A stretch of 64,000 bases of DNA, taken from positions 13,514 through 77,513 of the forward strand of contig JAEZRD010000102.1 in the NCBI GenBank assembly GCA_023440975.1, in the 5' to 3' direction. The position numbers were made by a program, and so were the translations under genes. The notes beneath the pieces were generated by a model. That model searched no databases, had not been told where the DNA came from, and saw only the letters and a program-made list of their open reading frames with translations. The stretch's first letter is position 1. Every line of letters begins with the position of its first letter. Below, in pieces: positions 1 through 8,696 of the stretch. The stretch is from Methanobacteriota archaeon (GTDB lineage Archaea > Methanobacteriota > Methanobacteria > Methanobacteriales > Methanobacteriaceae).

Positions 1-283
1 CACATAATGCTCCAGTAGGACCACCATAACATACAGGAGAACCTAAAACAACAGCATCAAATTTTATCATTTTCTTTAAAATTTTATTAGGCAAACCACC
101 ATATTTACATTTACCAGTCTTTTTACACTTCATACAAGCAGTACAAGGATGAATTGATTTTTTACCAATATCTAAAATTTCTGAATTAATCTTATACTCT
201 TTTAAAACTTTTGAAACTTCATTAAGAGCTGCATAAGTACAACCTTTTTTATGAGGTGAACCATTAATCAACAATACATTCAT
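1..283 (-). CDS. NADPH-dependent FMN reductase / iron-sulfur flavoprotein family (3' part cut by window edge)
   Basis: Reading from the ATG at 283 towards position 1 gives about 94 residues with no stop, so the C-terminal part lies outside the window. The protein starts MNVLLINGSPHKKGCTY, the phosphate-binding loop of flavodoxin-fold FMN reductases (GSPxxxG). A cysteine cluster follows (CTACMKCKKTGKC), as in archaeal iron-sulfur flavoproteins, and then GSPVCYGGPTGALC, the second flavin-binding segment. The family uses FMN, sometimes with a [4Fe-4S] cluster, for electron transfer or quinone/disulfide reduction; the substrate here is unknown. It is divergent from comD across a 127-nt AT-rich spacer. 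Confidence 0.8.
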   Translation of the reverse strand, partial: MNVLLINGSPHKKGCTYAALNEVSKVLKEYKINSEILDIGKKSIHPCTACMKCKKTGKCKYGGLPNKILKKMIKFDAVVLGSPVCYGGPTGALC

Positions 284-410
284 AATTTTTAATACTTCCA
301 TTATAGTTTAATTATAATATATAAAAATATATTTACTCATTCATTAAAAAAGTTTTACTAATAAAATATAAAAGATTAATTAAATAATAAATAAATAATC
401 TAAACTTTTA

Positions 411-932
411 ATGGAGAATAAAACTTTGAATAGTAGTCAAGCAGTATATGAAGGAATAAAAAATGCTGGAATAAACTTCATTGTAAGTGTTCCATGTGTA
501 AACTTACAAAAATTATTCGACTTAGTTGATGAAGATGAAGAAATAACTTACTTTCCAGTTACACGGGAAGAAGAAGGAATAGGGATTCTTGCAGGAGCAT
601 ATTTAGCTGGCAAAAGACCATGCATATTAATGCAAAATAGCGGACTTGGAAATAGTGTAAATGCACTAGCTTCACTTTGTCAATTATACCAAATACCTTT
701 AATTATGATAATGAGCCATAGAGGAACCAAAGGCGAACCAATTATAGGACAAGTCCCTATGGGAAAAGCCACACCCAAAATATTAGAATCACTCAATATA
801 CCATATTTCAAACCAGAAACCCCTAAAAATGCAAAAGAAATAATAAGCAAATCTTGGGAAAAAGCAGAAAAAGAAAAAACACAAATTGGAATATTACTTG
901 AAATTAGCTACTGGAAAAGTGGAGATGGCTAA
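411..932 (+). CDS. comD: Sulfopyruvate decarboxylase, alpha subunit
   Basis: ComD with ComE decarboxylates sulfopyruvate to sulfoacetaldehyde, a late step of coenzyme M synthesis. The 173-residue protein is the N-terminal (pyrimidine-binding) half of a thiamine-diphosphate enzyme. It has the conserved glutamate in [18 protein letters not shown] and the [11 protein letters not shown] stretch typical of ComD/phosphonopyruvate decarboxylase alpha halves. It is followed after 2 nt by comE. No clear ribosome binding site precedes ATG 411, so a leaderless or very short leader is possible; TATA-like sequence lies around 315-330. The downstream convergent comA belongs to the same pathway. Confidence 0.93.
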   Translation: MENKTLNSSQAVYEGIKNAGINFIVSVPCVNLQKLFDLVDEDEEITYFPVTREEEGIGILAGAYLAGKRPCILMQNSGLGNSVNALASLCQLYQIPLIMIMSHRGTKGEPIIGQVPMGKATPKILESLNIPYFKPETPKNAKEIISKSWEKAEKEKTQIGILLEISYWKSGDG

Positions 933-934
933 GA

Positions 935-1480
935 ATGATACGTTATGATGCAATTAAAGAAATAATGGAACATATAACAGATGAATTAGTTATCTGTAAT
1001 ATTGGTTTTCCATCTAAAGAATTATACAAAATTAAAGATAGAAATAAAAACTTTTACATGCTAGGATCAATGGGCCTTGCATCAAGTATAGGATTAGGAA
1101 TATCATTATCCCAAAATAATCAAAAAGTAATTAGTTTAGATGGTGACGGATCCATATTAATGAACTTAGGAACATTAGTTACAATAAAAAATCAAAACCC
1201 CCATAATTACATTTTAATAATCCTAGATAATGGAGCATACGGTTCAACAGGTAATCAAGAAACTTATGCTAAAAATACTGACATTCTAAAGATTGTTAAA
1301 AGCATGGGTTACAATCATGCATATGAATATGAGGAAATAGATTTTAATAAAATATTAAAAAAAGATTTAAAAGAACCCGTTATAATAAGGTTTAAAATAG
1401 AACCAGGTAATTCTAAATCACCTGTAATACCAATTTCCCCTGAAAATATAAAAAATAGATTTATGGAAAAAATTAATTAA
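935..1480 (+). CDS. comE: Sulfopyruvate decarboxylase, beta subunit
   Basis: This is the thiamine-diphosphate-binding half of the enzyme. The protein (181 aa) has the family TPP motif GDGSILMNLGTL starting near residue 69, followed by the usual ILDNGAYGSTG segment. Its ribosome binding site GGAGATG lies inside the end of comD, so the two subunits are probably translationally coupled and made in equal amounts. Its 3' end overlaps the 3' end of comA on the other strand by 8 nt (1473-1480), leaving no room for a terminator between them. Confidence 0.93.
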   Translation: MIRYDAIKEIMEHITDELVICNIGFPSKELYKIKDRNKNFYMLGSMGLASSIGLGISLSQNNQKVISLDGDGSILMNLGTLVTIKNQNPHNYILIILDNGAYGSTGNQETYAKNTDILKIVKSMGYNHAYEYEEIDFNKILKKDLKEPVIIRFKIEPGNSKSPVIPISPENIKNRFMEKIN

Positions 1481-2246
1481 CTTTTCCCACTGTATCTCCA
1501 CGTAAACCTCTACGAATAGTTTCAACAGATGTTATATCATTTGTTGAAATATTTCCAAGATTTACATTAGGACCTAAATTTAATACAAGATCTACTTGTT
1601 GATTTTTATTTGGTGCTTCCCAAAGAATTTTATTTACATCTACTTTACATTTTATAGCATCAACAAGATCTAACTTCAAATCCCCACTCTTATCATATAT
1701 ACCAATATTTTTACCACTTTCACGGCCTTCCATGATAACTAAATCAGAACCTGCATTTAATTCTTCTTTAATTGCATCTATACGTTCTTGTAGAGTAATT
1801 CTCTTATCTTTAGCAACACTCTTTTTTCCAACTTCACTAAGTACAAAAAAGTTTTTATTTTTTGCTATTTTAATAAATTCTAATTTTTCCTCTTCACTCA
1901 TATCAGTTGAACCATTACTTATTTCAATAGCTTCAAAACCCATATTTTCAGCTTCAATGAAAAATTCCTCAATTTTATCATTTAAATAAGCTATTTCAAA
2001 TAATGTACCTCCAGTATATGGAATTATGTCAAAAGATTTATACATTTCGATTTTTTCCATCACAATATCTTTATCATGAAGTATAGATGTTCCCCATCCA
2101 AATTTTAAAAAATCAACATATTCACCACAAATTTCCATAAGACTTCTAGCATTTTCTAATCCTAACCCTTTATCTAAAACCATAGTAAAACCTGAGTCTC
2201 TAGGTTTATTATTTCTTTTAGGTAATAAAAATTCAAATGATTTCAT
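1473..2246 (-). CDS. comA: Phosphosulfolactate synthase
   Basis: ComA adds sulfite to phosphoenolpyruvate, giving (R)-2-phospho-3-sulfolactate, the first step of coenzyme M synthesis. The protein matches the ComA TIM-barrel family: PRDSGFTMVLDKGLG near the start, EYVDFLKFGWGTS, then YTGGTLFEIAY and EIGLNSGS-like barrel strands. I choose ATG 2246 (257 aa). An in-frame TTG at 2255 sits only 1 nt after GGGAG, whereas the ATG is 10 nt from it. It is the last gene of the hdrC-hdrB-hdrA-COG1900-comA run, 23 nt below the COG1900 gene. comB and comC are not in this window. Confidence 0.93.
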   Translation of the reverse strand: MKSFEFLLPKRNNKPRDSGFTMVLDKGLGLENARSLMEICGEYVDFLKFGWGTSILHDKDIVMEKIEMYKSFDIIPYTGGTLFEIAYLNDKIEEFFIEAENMGFEAIEISNGSTDMSEEEKLEFIKIAKNKNFFVLSEVGKKSVAKDKRITLQERIDAIKEELNAGSDLVIMEGRESGKNIGIYDKSGDLKLDLVDAIKCKVDVNKILWEAPNKNQQVDLVLNLGPNVNLGNISTNDITSVETIRRGLRGDTVGKVN

Positions 2247-2269
2247 AAATTTCAAACTCCCTATTTTTT

Positions 2270-3526
2270 TTATAATTTAAATTCTTGATTTAATATTTTT
2301 TCTTTAAGTTCATTAGCTAAAGATTTAGCACGTTTTCTATCAGATTGACGACAAACAATAGGAATTTCAGTATCTTTAGAATTTATATCTAAATTAATTT
2401 TCCCAGTTTTTATTTTAAATGATTCTCCAATACAAACATTTTGACATACTCCACAACCAAAACACTCTAATTCGTTAATTTCTTTATTTTTAAAAGCATT
2501 AGTTGGACAATATTTCTCAACATCACAGTCTTCACAGTCCAAACAGGTATTCTGATTAAAAATAGGTCTTTCTTCATTAGATTCATCCCATACTTGATGA
2601 TAATCAATTTCACCAACGGCCATGTGTCTTCCTTTTATATGTTTTACTGGCAAAGAAACATCTTTATCTAAAATGAAAGTATTTTTTAAAATGTTTTCAT
2701 TGAGAATAGGTATAGGAACTGCAACAGAATCAAATACCTCAGGACCTGATGAAGTTTTAAATCCTCCTAAATATTTTTTATTCATTAGTTTAATATCTGC
2801 AGCAAGCATAAGGTTTGGATTTTCAGCATTACTTCGAGTACCATTTCCTAAAACTAATCCTTCTGCACCATTAAGTAAAACTTTAGTTCCTCTTTTAATA
2901 ACTTCTTGATTTGGATCATTTTCTAATGGATTTAATTCACCACAACCACTAAATGTGAATTCTTTAAGATTTCCTTTCATTGATGGTTGGGCAAATATGC
3001 TTGTAATTCCATCTTCATCATCGGGATTAGTGAATGAACTATAATTTTTAAAAGCATTACGTGTTCCAATCATTTCTGCATTTGGGATATCATCAATAGT
3101 TACAGTATTGGAAAATTTTTCACCATCAATAGATTCAACTTCTACTTCAATTTCATTACCCATAATTAAATCTTTAAACAAAAATCCTCCACCATATTCA
3201 GGATTTAATTTACTGTGTTCTGTTCCGTGAATTATTAAATCAACAGATCCTAACCATTCATTTGGACATGGACCTACATGCCCTTCAACACCATTTAAAT
3301 AAATTTTACTGGCTTTCTTGAATGATCCTCCTTCTGCAATAGGTATGTGTAATATTGCTGCAGTACCACTCATTATTCCACAAGTACCAGTAGTTACCAC
3401 ATCTACATCATCAAATGAAGGTTTTTCAGAATTTTTAATCATATCTTTAAGCTCTTCAGCAGTTAATACTTTTGCTTCACCTTTAGATATTTTCTCATTA
3501 ATTTCTTCTTTAGTTCTAGTTTTCAT
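2270..3526 (-). CDS. Homocysteine biosynthesis protein (COG1900/DUF39) with C-terminal ferredoxin domain
   Basis: COG1900 proteins in methanogens are implicated in making homocysteine from aspartate semialdehyde and sulfide, partnered by a ferredoxin-type protein (genetics in Methanosarcina acetivorans). This 418-residue protein has the DUF39 part at roughly residues 1-330, with VVTTGTCGIMSGTAAILHIP near the start and KHIKGRHMAVGEIDYHQVWD near its end. A fused ferredoxin part follows at about 335-400, with cysteines in CLDCEDCDVEKYCP and CFGCGVCQNVC. The redox partner is therefore built in. It lies between hdrA (44 nt upstream) and comA, which places thiol or sulfur chemistry together in one transcript. 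The exact electron donor is inference. Confidence 0.88.
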   Translation of the reverse strand: MKTRTKEEINEKISKGEAKVLTAEELKDMIKNSEKPSFDDVDVVTTGTCGIMSGTAAILHIPIAEGGSFKKASKIYLNGVEGHVGPCPNEWLGSVDLIIHGTEHSKLNPEYGGGFLFKDLIMGNEIEVEVESIDGEKFSNTVTIDDIPNAEMIGTRNAFKNYSSFTNPDDEDGITSIFAQPSMKGNLKEFTFSGCGELNPLENDPNQEVIKRGTKVLLNGAEGLVLGNGTRSNAENPNLMLAADIKLMNKKYLGGFKTSSGPEVFDSVAVPIPILNENILKNTFILDKDVSLPVKHIKGRHMAVGEIDYHQVWDESNEERPIFNQNTCLDCEDCDVEKYCPTNAFKNKEINELECFGCGVCQNVCIGESFKIKTGKINLDINSKDTEIPIVCRQSDRKRAKSLANELKEKILNQEFKL

Positions 3527-3570
3527 TAATTGTTTACCTTCTAAAAAAAATTTTTATTTTTATAAAATAT

Positions 3571-5895
3571 TTATTCTAAAGATTGAATTTTATTATCAAA
3601 ATCTTTAAACTTATCTGCTAAACCTCTAAAGTAAGGAATATAAACTCTTGCAAATTGTAAACGTTCTGGATCCATATTATGATCTAAGATATCATTACGA
3701 ATATTATTCATTTTTCTCTCAACCTCAGAATACATTAAATCTCCAGGATATTCTCCAATAAATATTCCATCTGCACCATTTTCTAAAGCATAAATAATAT
3801 GCTTAGGCATTACTCTATTTACTGAAATTACTTTAATAATATGAATAGTATCAGGGTATTGTACTCGATTAACACCAATATTATCAGCAGCAGTATAACC
3901 TATATTATCTAAAAATGCTAAAATACGTCTTTCACCAGGTTTTTTATCCTTTAACATTCCATATATTGTAGCAAATATTTTCTCATCAACATTTCCATTA
4001 ATATTAATAGCATTATGTTGGCAAATTGTTAAGCATTTTCCACAACCAGAACAGCTCATTGGATCTATAAATAATTCATCATCTATAACACTCATAGCTT
4101 TGTATTTACACATTTGGATACAATCACCACATAAGTTACAAATTTCATTATCTATTTCAGCTATAAATGGTTCAACTTCAATTCCATCATGCATAATTTC
4201 AGATACTTTACTTGCAGCTGCATTAGCTTGCATAATACTTTCAGTTATATCTTTAGGATCTTGTGCAGTTCCACAAACATAAACTCCTTTAACATCAGTA
4301 GTTACAGGTTTAATTTTAGGATGAGCTTCTTTTACAAACATATCCTCAGTTAATCCCACATTTAATAACTTAGCCATGTCTTTAGTTCCTTGTGAAGGTT
4401 CTATAGCAGTTGATAACACCACCATGTCTGCTTCAATTTCCTTAAATTTCTTTTGTAAAGTATCTTCAACACGTATTACTAAATTATCACCTTTTTTAAC
4501 AACATCCCCCGGACGTCCCCGTATTAAACGTATTCCAGATTGTTGAGAGTGCTTATAATATTTCTCATACATTCCAGGTGTACGTATATCAGTATAACAT
4601 ATTACAATATCAGTATCCGGATATTTATGTTTAATAATATTAGCATTCTTCAATGCAACCATACAACAAACTTTACTACAATATTTATGACCTTCTGGTT
4701 TTTCATCACGAGAACCCACACATTGAATCATAACTAACCGTTTAGGAACCTCACCATTACTTGGTTTTTCTAATTTACCCTTTGTAGGCCCATTAACTCC
4801 CATTATACGTCCTAACTCACTTTGTGTAATTACATCCTCATAACGACTATATCCATATTCTGGTCTTTTACCTGGATCAAATAGTTCATGACCAGTAGCT
4901 ATAATAACAGAACCTACAGTTATTGGAACATTTTCAGATTCCCCTTCTAAGTATATTGCATCCATACTACATTTCTTAATACATGCCCCACATTTTTTAC
5001 AATTTTCCATATCTATAGTGTATGTATCAGGATATGCTTGAGAATATGGTTTGTAAATTGCTTTACGATTTGATAAACCATCATTAAATTCATCAGGAAC
5101 TTCTACAGGACAAACTTTTTCACATTCCCCACAACTGATACATCTATCACTATCAACATAACGAGGATTATTCTCTAAAACAACACTGAAAGTTCCTGCT
5201 CGTCTATCAATACTTTTCACTGTAGTATTAGTCAAAATATTAACATTATCATTTTCAACTACATTTTTAATAACAGGATTAAGAAGACATAATCCACATT
5301 CTTCAGCAATCTTAACAGGAGAAAAAACTTTACCAATTCCAGCCATATGCCCTCCAATACTAGGTTTTTCTTCAATTAAAAAAACCTCATAACCTTGACG
5401 AGCTAAACTAGTAGCAGCACTTATACCACTAATACCTGCACCAATAACTGCTACACTATTAGGAGTCTGACAAAGAATTGGATCTACAGCATGAGATTGT
5501 TTAACTTTTTCAATACTAGCATTAACTAAAGTTATAGCTTTATCTGTAATATTAGCATCATCTGGATGAACCCAACTACATTGCTCTCGTAAATTAACCA
5601 TATCCATCAAATAAGGATTTAATGGTTTAATATAATCCTGAAAAGTTTTTTCATGAGAAATTGGAGAACATGCAACTATAACAACACGATCCAAATTATT
5701 AGAAATAATATTATCCCGAATAATCTTTCGACCATTTAAACTACAAAGATTAGTATAAACTTCAATAATTTCAGCATCAATCTCTTCTTTCAATCTTTCA
5801 ATATCTACTTTATCAGAGATATTTCCACCACATTTACAAATAAATACCCCTATCTTAATATCAGATTTATTTTGCACTGGCGATTTAATAGACAT
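3571..5895 (-). CDS. hdrA: Heterodisulfide reductase-like subunit A with degenerate C-terminal MvhD-like domain
   Basis: HdrA is the FAD and iron-sulfur subunit of the cytosolic HdrABC complex. The 774-residue protein has the N-terminal IGVFICKCGGNI, the flavin-binding loop VAVIGAGISGISAATSLARQ, and ferredoxin motifs CISCGECEKVCP, CKKCGACIKKC, CNLCGDCIQMC and CSGCGKCLTIC. It also keeps the HdrA signature HKYCSKVCCMVALK. Canonical HdrA of hydrogenotrophs is about 650 aa. The extra residues 655-774 resemble MvhD but lack all its [2Fe-2S] cysteines (see findings). I choose ATG 5895, preceded by GAGGGG, over an upstream in-frame codon at 5934 that lies inside hdrB. The ATG falls 2 nt after the hdrB stop. 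It may be a paralogue rather than the main methanogenic HdrA. Confidence 0.88.
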   Translation of the reverse strand: MSIKSPVQNKSDIKIGVFICKCGGNISDKVDIERLKEEIDAEIIEVYTNLCSLNGRKIIRDNIISNNLDRVVIVACSPISHEKTFQDYIKPLNPYLMDMVNLREQCSWVHPDDANITDKAITLVNASIEKVKQSHAVDPILCQTPNSVAVIGAGISGISAATSLARQGYEVFLIEEKPSIGGHMAGIGKVFSPVKIAEECGLCLLNPVIKNVVENDNVNILTNTTVKSIDRRAGTFSVVLENNPRYVDSDRCISCGECEKVCPVEVPDEFNDGLSNRKAIYKPYSQAYPDTYTIDMENCKKCGACIKKCSMDAIYLEGESENVPITVGSVIIATGHELFDPGKRPEYGYSRYEDVITQSELGRIMGVNGPTKGKLEKPSNGEVPKRLVMIQCVGSRDEKPEGHKYCSKVCCMVALKNANIIKHKYPDTDIVICYTDIRTPGMYEKYYKHSQQSGIRLIRGRPGDVVKKGDNLVIRVEDTLQKKFKEIEADMVVLSTAIEPSQGTKDMAKLLNVGLTEDMFVKEAHPKIKPVTTDVKGVYVCGTAQDPKDITESIMQANAAASKVSEIMHDGIEVEPFIAEIDNEICNLCGDCIQMCKYKAMSVIDDELFIDPMSCSGCGKCLTICQHNAININGNVDEKIFATIYGMLKDKKPGERRILAFLDNIGYTAADNIGVNRVQYPDTIHIIKVISVNRVMPKHIIYALENGADGIFIGEYPGDLMYSEVERKMNNIRNDILDHNMDPERLQFARVYIPYFRGLADKFKDFDNKIQSLE
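3574..3933 (-). other. MvhD-like domain of HdrA without cluster cysteines
   Basis: Domain annotation within hdrA, residues 655-774. The backbone of MvhD is recognisable (ILAF, AAD, GVNRVQYP, IIKVISVNRV, ENGADGIFIGEYPGD, DPERLQFARVY). The positions that carry cysteines in MvhD are replaced: the segment after ILAF reads LDNIGYT, the VMCSGRV equivalent reads VISVNRV, and the GGCHxGDC equivalent reads GEYPGDLMY. The alignment was made by eye from memory of MvhD. Confidence 0.72.
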
Positions 5896-5896
5896 A

Positions 5897-6847
5897 TTAT
5901 TTCCCCTCTTCTTTAATTTCTTTAAATTTTTCAAGTATTGGTTCTAATTTCACACTATGAGTTTGTATACCCGCCACAGTATAAGGATCCGCACCCATAG
6001 ACAATGCTATAAGCTGACTAACATTCAAATGATAAATACCAATTTTTTCACCAATTTGTTTTTCTATTACCGGTTGATACCTATCATATTGAATTTGACA
6101 ATTAGGACACATATGAAGCAAGATGTCCACATTCTCATCTTTAAGTGAAAGTAATTTCTCTTTAGTAACTTCTAAAGAATAATCCCTATTAACAAATCTT
6201 TGACGAAATCCATTTCCACAACTTAATCTTTTATGATCATACCATTTAACAGTATCCACACCACAAGCCTCAGCTAAATCATCTAATAACATGGGATTTC
6301 TAACCCCATCAACAGTATCTTCATAATGTACCTTACAATAATGGCAGGCATGATGAGTAGCTATTCTAAAATCACTTAAATTATATTTACAAAGATCACT
6401 AATTTTATCACGATTATTGTACAATACTTCAACAACATGGAAAATATTTTCCCTAGAATCTGTATCTCCTTTGTTATAACATTTATCTTCTAATCCTGCC
6501 TCAATAAATATATTATTAACTTTTTCTCTAACTTCATCATTATTATTTAATATATTAGCTGATTTTTTATTAATTGCATAACAAGTTGAACATAACATAA
6601 CTAAATTAGGGTGATCTAAAGATTTAGCTAAATTAAAATTACGAGCAGCTATAGCAGTTGTACTTAATTCATCAAAAACATCACTATAATGCCCTAATCC
6701 CGTACAACAAGTCTGTTCTGGAGAAATTATATAATCTAATCCTAATTTATCAAATATGTATTTTGTTGAGGATTCTATTCCTGGATATTCAACATTAACC
6801 ATACAAGATTTAAAAAGTAAGAATTTTTCATTAGGTATATCCTTCAT
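5897..6847 (-). CDS. hdrB: Heterodisulfide reductase-like subunit B (one CCG motif incomplete)
   Basis: HdrB binds two noncubane [4Fe-4S] clusters through two CCG motifs, where the CoM-S-S-CoB disulfide is cleaved. In this 316-residue protein the first motif is complete: C15, C47-C48, C86 and C89. The second has C168, C210, C247 and C250, but the expected CCG pair reads S209-C210-G (RLSCGNGF), so one ligand is missing. The start ATG at 6847 overlaps the hdrC stop as ATGA, indicating translational coupling. hdrA follows 1-2 nt after its stop. Its substrate may therefore not be the usual heterodisulfide. Confidence 0.87.
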   Translation of the reverse strand: MKDIPNEKFLLFKSCMVNVEYPGIESSTKYIFDKLGLDYIISPEQTCCTGLGHYSDVFDELSTTAIAARNFNLAKSLDHPNLVMLCSTCYAINKKSANILNNNDEVREKVNNIFIEAGLEDKCYNKGDTDSRENIFHVVEVLYNNRDKISDLCKYNLSDFRIATHHACHYCKVHYEDTVDGVRNPMLLDDLAEACGVDTVKWYDHKRLSCGNGFRQRFVNRDYSLEVTKEKLLSLKDENVDILLHMCPNCQIQYDRYQPVIEKQIGEKIGIYHLNVSQLIALSMGADPYTVAGIQTHSVKLEPILEKFKEIKEEGK

Positions 6848-7440
6848 AAGTCATCTCCCTCATTTTTAATCTTTTTTAAACGTTTTTGAAAACCTGAATA
6901 TTTTAATATTAAGTCTACTTCATCTACAGTTTTTTTTGGAGGATTTAATGGACCTAAATCTAATTCATCCCTTATACTTGATAAATTTGCTTTAAAATTT
7001 ACCCACTCAGGACCAAAATCTCTAGCCAAATCTTTTATAAAATTATTAGGGATACTTCCAGTACCCTGATTAATATAAGTTTCACCATAATTTGCAAATG
7101 GTTCTAATTTATCATTTACTTCATCCTTATCAAATGCAATTTGTTTAAGTACCTGATTAACCTCACATACACTATTTCCTACTGGACAAATACTTTGACA
7201 AGTATAACAATAAAAACAATCCCATAAAGTTTCATCTTTGATTATAGTTTCATCACCCTCAAGTACTCTTTCAATAATATCTCGAGGATTATAATCACTG
7301 TGTTTAGCTGCAGGACATACACTTGTACACATTCCACATTGAACACAACGTAACAATCCTAAATCTTTAGATGATCTAGGATTTTTAATTATTACCTCTG
7401 CAAGTTCTAGAGGGTTTTCATTAATTTTTTGAGTATTCAT
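6844..7440 (-). CDS. hdrC: Heterodisulfide reductase-like subunit C
   Basis: HdrC relays electrons between HdrA and HdrB. The 198-residue protein carries two full [4Fe-4S] motifs near its start, CVQCGMCTSVCP and CFYCYTCQSICPVGN, and the usual helical C-terminal part (DEVNDKLEPFANYGE). I choose ATG 7440 over a TTG 15 nt upstream. It is the promoter-proximal gene of the operon. A TATA box (7522-7529) and a candidate operator (7551-7569) lie about 80-130 nt upstream. Confidence 0.9.
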   Translation of the reverse strand: MNTQKINENPLELAEVIIKNPRSSKDLGLLRCVQCGMCTSVCPAAKHSDYNPRDIIERVLEGDETIIKDETLWDCFYCYTCQSICPVGNSVCEVNQVLKQIAFDKDEVNDKLEPFANYGETYINQGTGSIPNNFIKDLARDFGPEWVNFKANLSSIRDELDLGPLNPPKKTVDEVDLILKYSGFQKRLKKIKNEGDDL

Positions 7441-7521
7441 AAATATCAGTTCCAAAAAAGAATAAGGGAAAAATAGTTGTAAAAATTCCTTAATTAATTT
7501 AATATTATTAGATAAATCTAC

Positions 7522-7529
7522 ATATATAA
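7522..7529 (-). promoter_or_regulatory. TATA box of the hdrC-hdrB-hdrA operon
   Basis: The plus-strand octamer ATATATAA is preceded, on the minus strand, by an A-rich BRE-like stretch. It lies about 80 nt before the hdrC start. The same octamer occurs at 23801-23808 in front of the ABC importer, in the same spacing to the shared element. Confidence 0.6.
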
Positions 7530-7550
7530 GTTTTTTTATTAAATATACTA

Positions 7551-7569
7551 ATGTAACCTTATTAGTTCA
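7551..7569 (-). promoter_or_regulatory. Candidate operator shared with the ABC importer promoter
   Basis: The plus-strand sequence ATGTAACCTTATTAGTTCA differs by one base from the element at 23830-23848. It has rough dyad symmetry (TGTAAC and GTTCA arms). Exactly 21 nt separate it from the TATA octamer, as at the second site. The position upstream of TATA suggests an activator site. Confidence 0.65.
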
Positions 7570-7933
7570 ATTAATAATTAAATAAATGAATAAATTTTAA
7601 TAAAAATAAACAATAACAACATTTTTTTAAAATTTTATTAGTTCATAAAATGATAAAATTTCCATTAAAAAAAATAGTTTAAAAAGATTAAAATAAGAAT
7701 AATAATAAAAAATATAAGTTAAACTTATACTTTCCAAATAAAATAACTCTAAAATAAGAATAAAAAATAATCAAAAGAAATATAGATTATTTAAAAAAAA
7801 TTAAAGTTAACCCAATAAGCTTACATAAACACTTATTTAAAAAATGAAAAATCAAGCTAAAAATTTTATAAATAAAAAATTTTATTGCAATAATATGATT
7901 ACATGAAAATAAAAAAAAGCTAAAATTACTTAA

Positions 7934-8674
7934 TTAATCTATTTCCTCAAAGTTTTCAAGGTCAAATGAAGAATTAATACCTACAATATTTGGTAAATCA
8001 CCAATCATACCTATATAATCGTTTAAAATAATAATCCCTCCATTAAAATAATCACGAAAATCTTCTGCAAAATCTAAAGCATTGTTAACAGCATCTTCAT
8101 CTGTTTTACCTTTAACATGATTACAAATACTAGTAGCTAAACTATCAGCATAAGCCGTATTCTTACTTATAATACTAACAACATCTGCTTTACCAAAGCT
8201 AGTTGAAAATCCCACAGTAGCAGATGAAGAGCAAATACCCAATTTATTACCTGATTTAAATTTAAAACCTAATTTACCAGAAAATGAAGATTTCCCTGCA
8301 TAAATTCCACAAATAAAGTCTTTATCATTAACAAAACTAATATCCCCCCCATTATCCACAATAGAATACTTACTTCCACAATTAATTAAATAATCTCGAG
8401 AAAATTCAGCTATAGTGCCTGCTAAAGCAGCAGTAGGACCTACACCTGCAATTTGCCCAGCATCACACATTTTCTTAATAATTTCGGGAGCATCATCATC
8501 AGGATTTATAGGGTCAAAACTTCCACTAAAAATAGGATGATATTTCATATAATTCTTAATATCATATCTAACATTTAAAATATAATCTGTTAAGTTATTT
8601 TGAGATAAATCAGTTATTAAATTGATTTTAGTCTCTTCAATATCAATTTTTGAATTAAATGTATTAAATTTCAT
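7934..8674 (-). CDS. UPF0280 / COG2122 family protein (ApbE-like fold)
   Basis: The protein (246 aa) matches the UPF0280 family. It has GVGPTAALAGTIAEF in the middle, followed by IVDNGGDISF, then GICSSSATVGFSTSFGKADVV and AYADSLATSICNHV, which resemble the flavin-transferase ApbE fold. In Methanosarcina, COG2122 has been linked with COG1900 proteins in sulfur assimilation and homocysteine formation (my recollection). Its location next to the hdr-COG1900-comA operon fits that link. It follows the PHP-domain gene by 22 nt and is probably cotranscribed with it. The reaction is unknown. Confidence 0.85.
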   Translation of the reverse strand: MKFNTFNSKIDIEETKINLITDLSQNNLTDYILNVRYDIKNYMKYHPIFSGSFDPINPDDDAPEIIKKMCDAGQIAGVGPTAALAGTIAEFSRDYLINCGSKYSIVDNGGDISFVNDKDFICGIYAGKSSFSGKLGFKFKSGNKLGICSSSATVGFSTSFGKADVVSIISKNTAYADSLATSICNHVKGKTDEDAVNNALDFAEDFRDYFNGGIIILNDYIGMIGDLPNIVGINSSFDLENFEEID

Positions 8675-8696
8675 AAAAAAAGGGGGAAAATAATTT

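Larger units (their letters stand above)
7456..7933. other. 478-nt intergenic region holding the hdr operon promoter
   Basis: No open reading frame or RNA gene is supported. The left part contains the promoter and operator of the hdrC operon, annotated separately. The rest (about 7580-7930) is A-rich, low-complexity sequence up to the 3' end of the COG2122 gene. Confidence 0.7.

Noticed and set aside
5893..5934. Longer hdrA reading frame starting at 5934
   Set aside because: It overlaps the end of hdrB and has no ribosome binding site, whereas ATG 5895 follows GAGGGG and begins the conserved protein.
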